Shown one piece after another: positions 59,714 through 64,000 of a DNA stretch of 64,000 bases. A program made the translations under genes and the position numbers. Every line of letters begins with the position of its first letter. The first letter of the stretch is position 1. The notes beneath the pieces are model-generated. The model worked only from the letters and a program-made list of their open reading frames with translations, made no database searches and was not told the DNA's origin. Origin of the DNA: Bugulina stolonifera (lineage: Eukaryota; Bryozoa; Gymnolaemata; Cheilostomatida; Bugulidae); assembly GCA_935421135.1 (NCBI GenBank), contig OW285188.1, positions 11,636,733 to 11,700,732 on the forward strand, written 5' to 3'.

Positions 59714-62700
59714 ATGAATTCTGACGTTGAATTTCACATTAAGCATAGCTACACATGGGAGAAATTACCTGGAAATGTCAGATCGGTCAGTTCAGAGTTA
59801 TCAATATCAATAGAAAATTAATTGATATTTATATTGATTAATTGTTTGCTTTCATATCTCCTGTTGCCTCTCGTTTTTCTTTTTATCAACTCTACATGTA
59901 TTTCTATCACCCATTTCTCTGAACCCAAGATTATTTATACTTACTATACTACTACCTACAAATTGCAGCATGCATTTTTTATTAGCTTGGTTTCAATTCT
60001 CTAAATTAAAATTTAATTTCAAAATTAAAGTTGAAATGCAGGAGATGAGTTGATCAGTGTGAGACTCAGCGTAAGTGTGCAGTCAATTTCATTAGTTTTT
60101 TAGTTTATTAATTATCATCATCATGATTGACATTATTTGCCGAAGTTAAAAAATTAAAAGTTAGTAGGCCTAATAGATAATAATTAGATTAGTGGAATCC
60201 AAATTCTTTTTTTGATAATCATGGTAGCTTACCAAACATTTACAGCTGCTGGGAAACTCGCAGAAAGAATACTATTCTGCTGTGCTGGATTACAGTATTA
60301 AGAACCAACTGGTATACAAAGGGAATTTAGGTAGGTACTGGTGTTATACAGTTAGTATTGAGTTGGTTAAGGGAGATATAACCATCAGATCATAAATATG
60401 CGCATTAGCATTTGATGTAATAGCTTATGAGTATGCTACAATATCAGTGTAGCTTAGTTTTGTATAGCTCTACTCTATCTGAAACCAAATTGGCTAAAGA
60501 TAAGTTGAATGCCAATAATTTTATTAAACAATGCTGGGTTTAAAACTCTCCAAAATATTTAGCCAGTGACGACTAATTGTGGTAGAACTTAGACTAAGAG
60601 TTTTGAACGATGAAAGCTCACAAATGAAGATCTTTAGCTAATACAATAAACTACTCGTTGTGGAGTAGAGAGTTAGTGTATGCCACCTCTTCCTGATTCC
60701 GCAGGATACTTCCTGGACATTCATACTATCTTCGCTTATATCTAATGCATTTCCACTGTTGTAACCGGAATACAGCTTGCATTGATGACGTCTAAGCTAT
60801 GCCATAGGTCATATGTGTCTGTACTGAGACTGCAAACCAGCTGAACTTGTGAAATGGGGGGAGGGGGCACCTGGCTTATTCCATAGGTTAATCAGAACTT
60901 ATGGCCCTGCAGAGAATGGACGCCCACTGATACATTTAGACCTGGACCAAAGAGAGTAAGCGGAGCGAGATCACTCAATGATAATACCCTGTCCCACCAA
61001 ATACGCCCGATTTAGCGGTAAGCCTACCAATGTTCCGCGATTTACTTTTCTGCCATTTGCCTACCGATATTTTGGATAGTTGTTCGACTGTAATCGTAGC
61101 GCAAAGATTGTTATATTTAGGATCTAGTGTTGATATCTCGTTTATGTAAGTAGAGTGGTTTATACGAGCCCGTTGTAAGGGAGCGGCTCTTATTGGTCCT
61201 GCGGAACGCCAATCATTATTGCGGATATGTACACAAGGTAACACAACTCCTTACTTAATTTGTACCACATTTGGAGGCGGAGGTGAGACAGTTTTTGGCC
61301 AGAGTGATCTCTCTTTCCTTTTACTCTCTTTGCTTAGACCTACATGTGTCTAGATTGTATGATATACTTACTATAGTAGCAGTTGCTTGACTGTAATAGT
61401 CGATGGACATTTATTATTTATCTTTAGTGAAACATGCTTGTAAAGATCAGAAATATTACTATGAGAGTCTACTGGTATATAGTCGTAAGCACCTCATGTT
61501 ATACCCTTACCACCTGTCTGACTTTATGATTCGGGGGTTGCGTGTCACCCCCTTCGCCTACTATCACAATATGATGAAGGATATTATGGCACAGGAGAAG
61601 AGTTATGATGCCTTGCCTAACTTTACCGCTGCCGATTGTAAGTTTGTTGAAACTGTATAATATCTAAAGTCACTTTAGCTGCCCTAATATTTGAGTAGAA
61701 TAATACCTACACTGTACTTTGCTTCTGCATTTAGTAATTCTGAAGCTGTGTTTACACTGGGAGATTGCACCAGTGATATTTCCAAAATGTTTCGTTTCTC
61801 TATTCACAAGGCTTTTTTTATTTTACGTGCAAAAAACTTATCAATTTTGTACTGAGAGGTTTTGTTGCTAGAGGCTAGTCTCCAGTTATAGCTTTAGCTA
61901 TTACTATCAAGCTGTTTTACTGGACTCCATTAGAGCTTTAGAGTGTATAGCACGGTTTCACTGTCACTCATTGACATACCAAGCTCTGTCAATGCGATGA
62001 GCAACTAGGAAGTGTAAATGTGTGTAGTATATTCCATGTAATGTAGTAACATAGTATCTCAGTATTACTTCAGACCATCTGAATTCAAGAGATAGCTTAT
62101 TCATGGACTTGTACAAATCTACATGTATCTACAAATCTTTTAGGCTATTCTTCTAGTCGTCCAATCATTGGTCCTTCGTCTAGCTCACAGGCCATTTTAG
62201 AAGTTTAACTTTCATGCCTCCACTACTACACTAGTGTATACATAGTATTTATCCATGCAGTGTATAAAAGGTTTATGAGTATACACAGCATATGCATTGT
62301 TTGTATATACAAGATGTACAATGTAGCAGATTTCTGTGCAATACTTTGATATGTCCATCTGGTTCCTTGGTGAATCTCTCTTCCATGCAGCACCATCAAT
62401 GTATTTACACTTGTATGACAGGCTTGAGGTTATTGGGAATTGGACGGAACCAGTACATAGACCTAATGAATGCTACCAAGTCTAGCAAAGGTGTAGCTGT
62501 AAGTCATAAATCAGTTTTATACCATTTTTAAAGACTAGAATAATTATTATGGATCTGTATTACCATCAACATAATATGACTTAACTACAATGTTTACTCG
62601 TGCATGAAAATAATATTTGTAGTGTTTTTATAATATTTTAATCTGTTAGTGTACAATCTAGAGAGTGTTATGTAGCGGAATGTTACATGTTATACTTTAT

Positions 62701-64000
62701 TGTATATCTATTGCACCAACAGAAGCTGTTTCAGCTAAAAAGGAAACCTGAGAAACCACTGCTGCCTCTCACACCGATAGACGGTGTGGTTATAGAACCA
62801 TGGTGGCTGGTCAAGGTCAGCTTTCTATCAGAGGAAGACGTTAAGGTTAGTATAGTACATGTACATGTATGTACACTACACTGTGCTATGTGTACATGTA
62901 CTACACTACAACATGTTGTGTATTTCTAGTCCTATCCTTCCATTTCACTATATACTTCCTGTTACATTCTGCTCATTGTATTATCATCAAATACATACAA
63001 GTATATACCTATTAAGCATTTTATATACATGTACTATTATACATTGTCTGCACATATAATGTATACTACACAAGACCATTTGTACACTGTACCTACATTG
63101 TATCTACACTGTACATACACTGTACCTACACTGTACTTACACTTACAGACGTGTAAGACTGAAGAGAAGCAGCTACTAGATGAACTCATAGCTTATAATG
63201 ACGAAACTAGAGAGTATAAAATAGCAGGGTCTGTGGATCACAAAGCTCTCTACGGTAAATTCACACACAAACGTATAAAATGCTTACTAAAAATCGGAAG
63301 ATATCATTGGATAACTGCAATACTAATGGTGGTAACACTAGGTGTGGTGTGTATTATAGAAAACCATGTCGATCTTGCTCAGTTTATTGGTTTTGGGTTA
63401 TTTTACCCTAAAAGTAGGAATTAGTTTCGTGGACTGGATTAGCTTTGCTATCCATTTTGATTTCTTGTTTAAAAACTGATGGCAAGGCTGTTGTGGACAT
63501 GCTTGAAGTTGCCTTCTCTATGAAATTAATAATTTTGTTGAGTGAGGGAGATTACTCCAAATCATGCAACTATTTTAAAGTTAGCAAGAAAACAATTCTC
63601 CAAAACCTACAATATTTTGAGGGTTTTGTTGTGGTTGTGATTTACATATGGGGAAGTGCATGAGCTAGACTAGATGTCATACTATAGCCTAAGAGTTATA
63701 GTATAACAGTGATAGTTTTGCTTGATATAGCGTCACATGACTAAATATTATGTTATACGTATTACATCTTGCTCAGCTGCACCTGTATACTGTACATTGT
63801 ATACTATTACACACAATGTGCAGTGTGGGGTATAGCCTAATGTTACCGGTTGACAGGTTTGTACAGAAAAGGGTTTGTCTACCTGGATGTACCTGTGTAT
63901 GACTCAGATAGAATCATAGTACCTCCTCTAGAAGGTTTCGTTATGAACCGAGTACTCGGTGACTACCTGGAGACTCTGCTCTATAAGATATTTGTATCAA
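59714..64000 (+). CDS. FAM91A1: FAM91A1-like protein, 3' partial
   Basis: Trans-Golgi membrane-trafficking protein; family members bind TBC1D23 and help capture endosome-derived vesicles at golgins. Exons: 59714-59785, 60246-60330, 61428-61637, 62422-62498, 62723-62845, 63149-63254, 63857-64000 (runs off the window). Recognised by [11 protein letters not shown] at the start, [45 protein letters not shown] and [12 protein letters not shown], all strongly conserved in this family. For exon 4 the donor gct|gtaagt (62498) was chosen over the nearer aaag|gtgtag because only the former keeps phase with exon 5. The rest of the N-terminal domain and the whole C-terminal domain lie outside the window. 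Confidence 0.93.
60939..61340. mobile_element. MITE-like element, about 400 bp, in FAM91A1 intron 2
   Basis: Left end 60939-60976 (ccaaagagagtaagcgga, then gagatcactc) and right end 61302-61340 (gagtgatctctctttcc ... ctctttgc) are imperfect inverted repeats over about 38 bases. The interior is less AT-rich than its surroundings and has an open minus frame (60975-61244) with no recognisable domain. No clear target duplication seen. Confidence 0.55.
63087..63145. repeat. Tandem repeat, 12-bp units, next to a FAM91A1 acceptor
   Basis: About five copies of cactgtac(c/a)ta-type 12-mers, running into the acceptor of the exon at 63149. Confidence 0.75.

Noticed and set aside
63029..63424. 131-codon ORF with a hydrophobic C-terminal stretch
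   Set aside because: Its middle is the real FAM91A1 exon 63149-63254; the rest is intron read-through past a good donor that leads in phase to the next conserved exon.

Overview
The window is animal nuclear DNA: AT-rich, with genes broken into many short exons joined by GT-AG introns, and metazoan-type proteins. It carries, in order, (1) a 5'-truncated Lbc-family RhoGEF gene (C1-DH-PH-coiled coil) at about 1.7-28 kb, (2) a complete 23-exon secreted ADAMTS metalloprotease gene at 30-56.2 kb, (3) a complete ISCA1-type iron-sulfur assembly gene on the minus strand at 57.5-59.2 kb, and (4) the 5' part of a FAM91A1 gene at 59.7-64 kb, cut by the window end. Divergence of the FAM91A1 and ISCA1 proteins from their vertebrate counterparts suggests an early-branching or invertebrate animal such as a sponge, but this is a weak inference. 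All exon models were read by eye from splice signals and reading phase; phases are consistent through all four genes.

The most unusual object is a 9,704-bp mobile element (37299-47002) inside one intron of the ADAMTS gene. It has 544-bp GC-rich terminal inverted repeats starting AGTAG, a perfect 6-bp target duplication (AATGTA on both sides), and two divergent, intron-containing genes. On the right is a protein-primed-type family B DNA polymerase with zinc fingers (about 1453 aa). On the left is a two-exon, 405-aa protein with a charged N-terminus and a duplicated C-terminal domain that looks like tandem OB folds (candidate ssDNA-binding protein). Between them lies a large inverted array of 31-bp repeats, flanked on each side by an outward-facing TATA box. 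The ends and the 6-bp duplication are those of Polintons/Mavericks, but I see no integrase, capsid, packaging ATPase or protease. It therefore looks like a minimal integrated replicon rather than a canonical Polinton. It sits 15 bp upstream of a host 3' splice site, so the TIR now supplies that intron's branch-point region.

Other content: an intron-containing tRNA-Arg(UCU) in a RhoGEF intron, a tRNA-derived SINE-like sequence, a 55-bp perfect inverted repeat, several minisatellites (some open in frame), a duplicated ADAMTS exon fragment, two MITE-like candidates and a short divergent promoter shared by ISCA1 and FAM91A1. The remaining intronic sequence shows no gene I can support.
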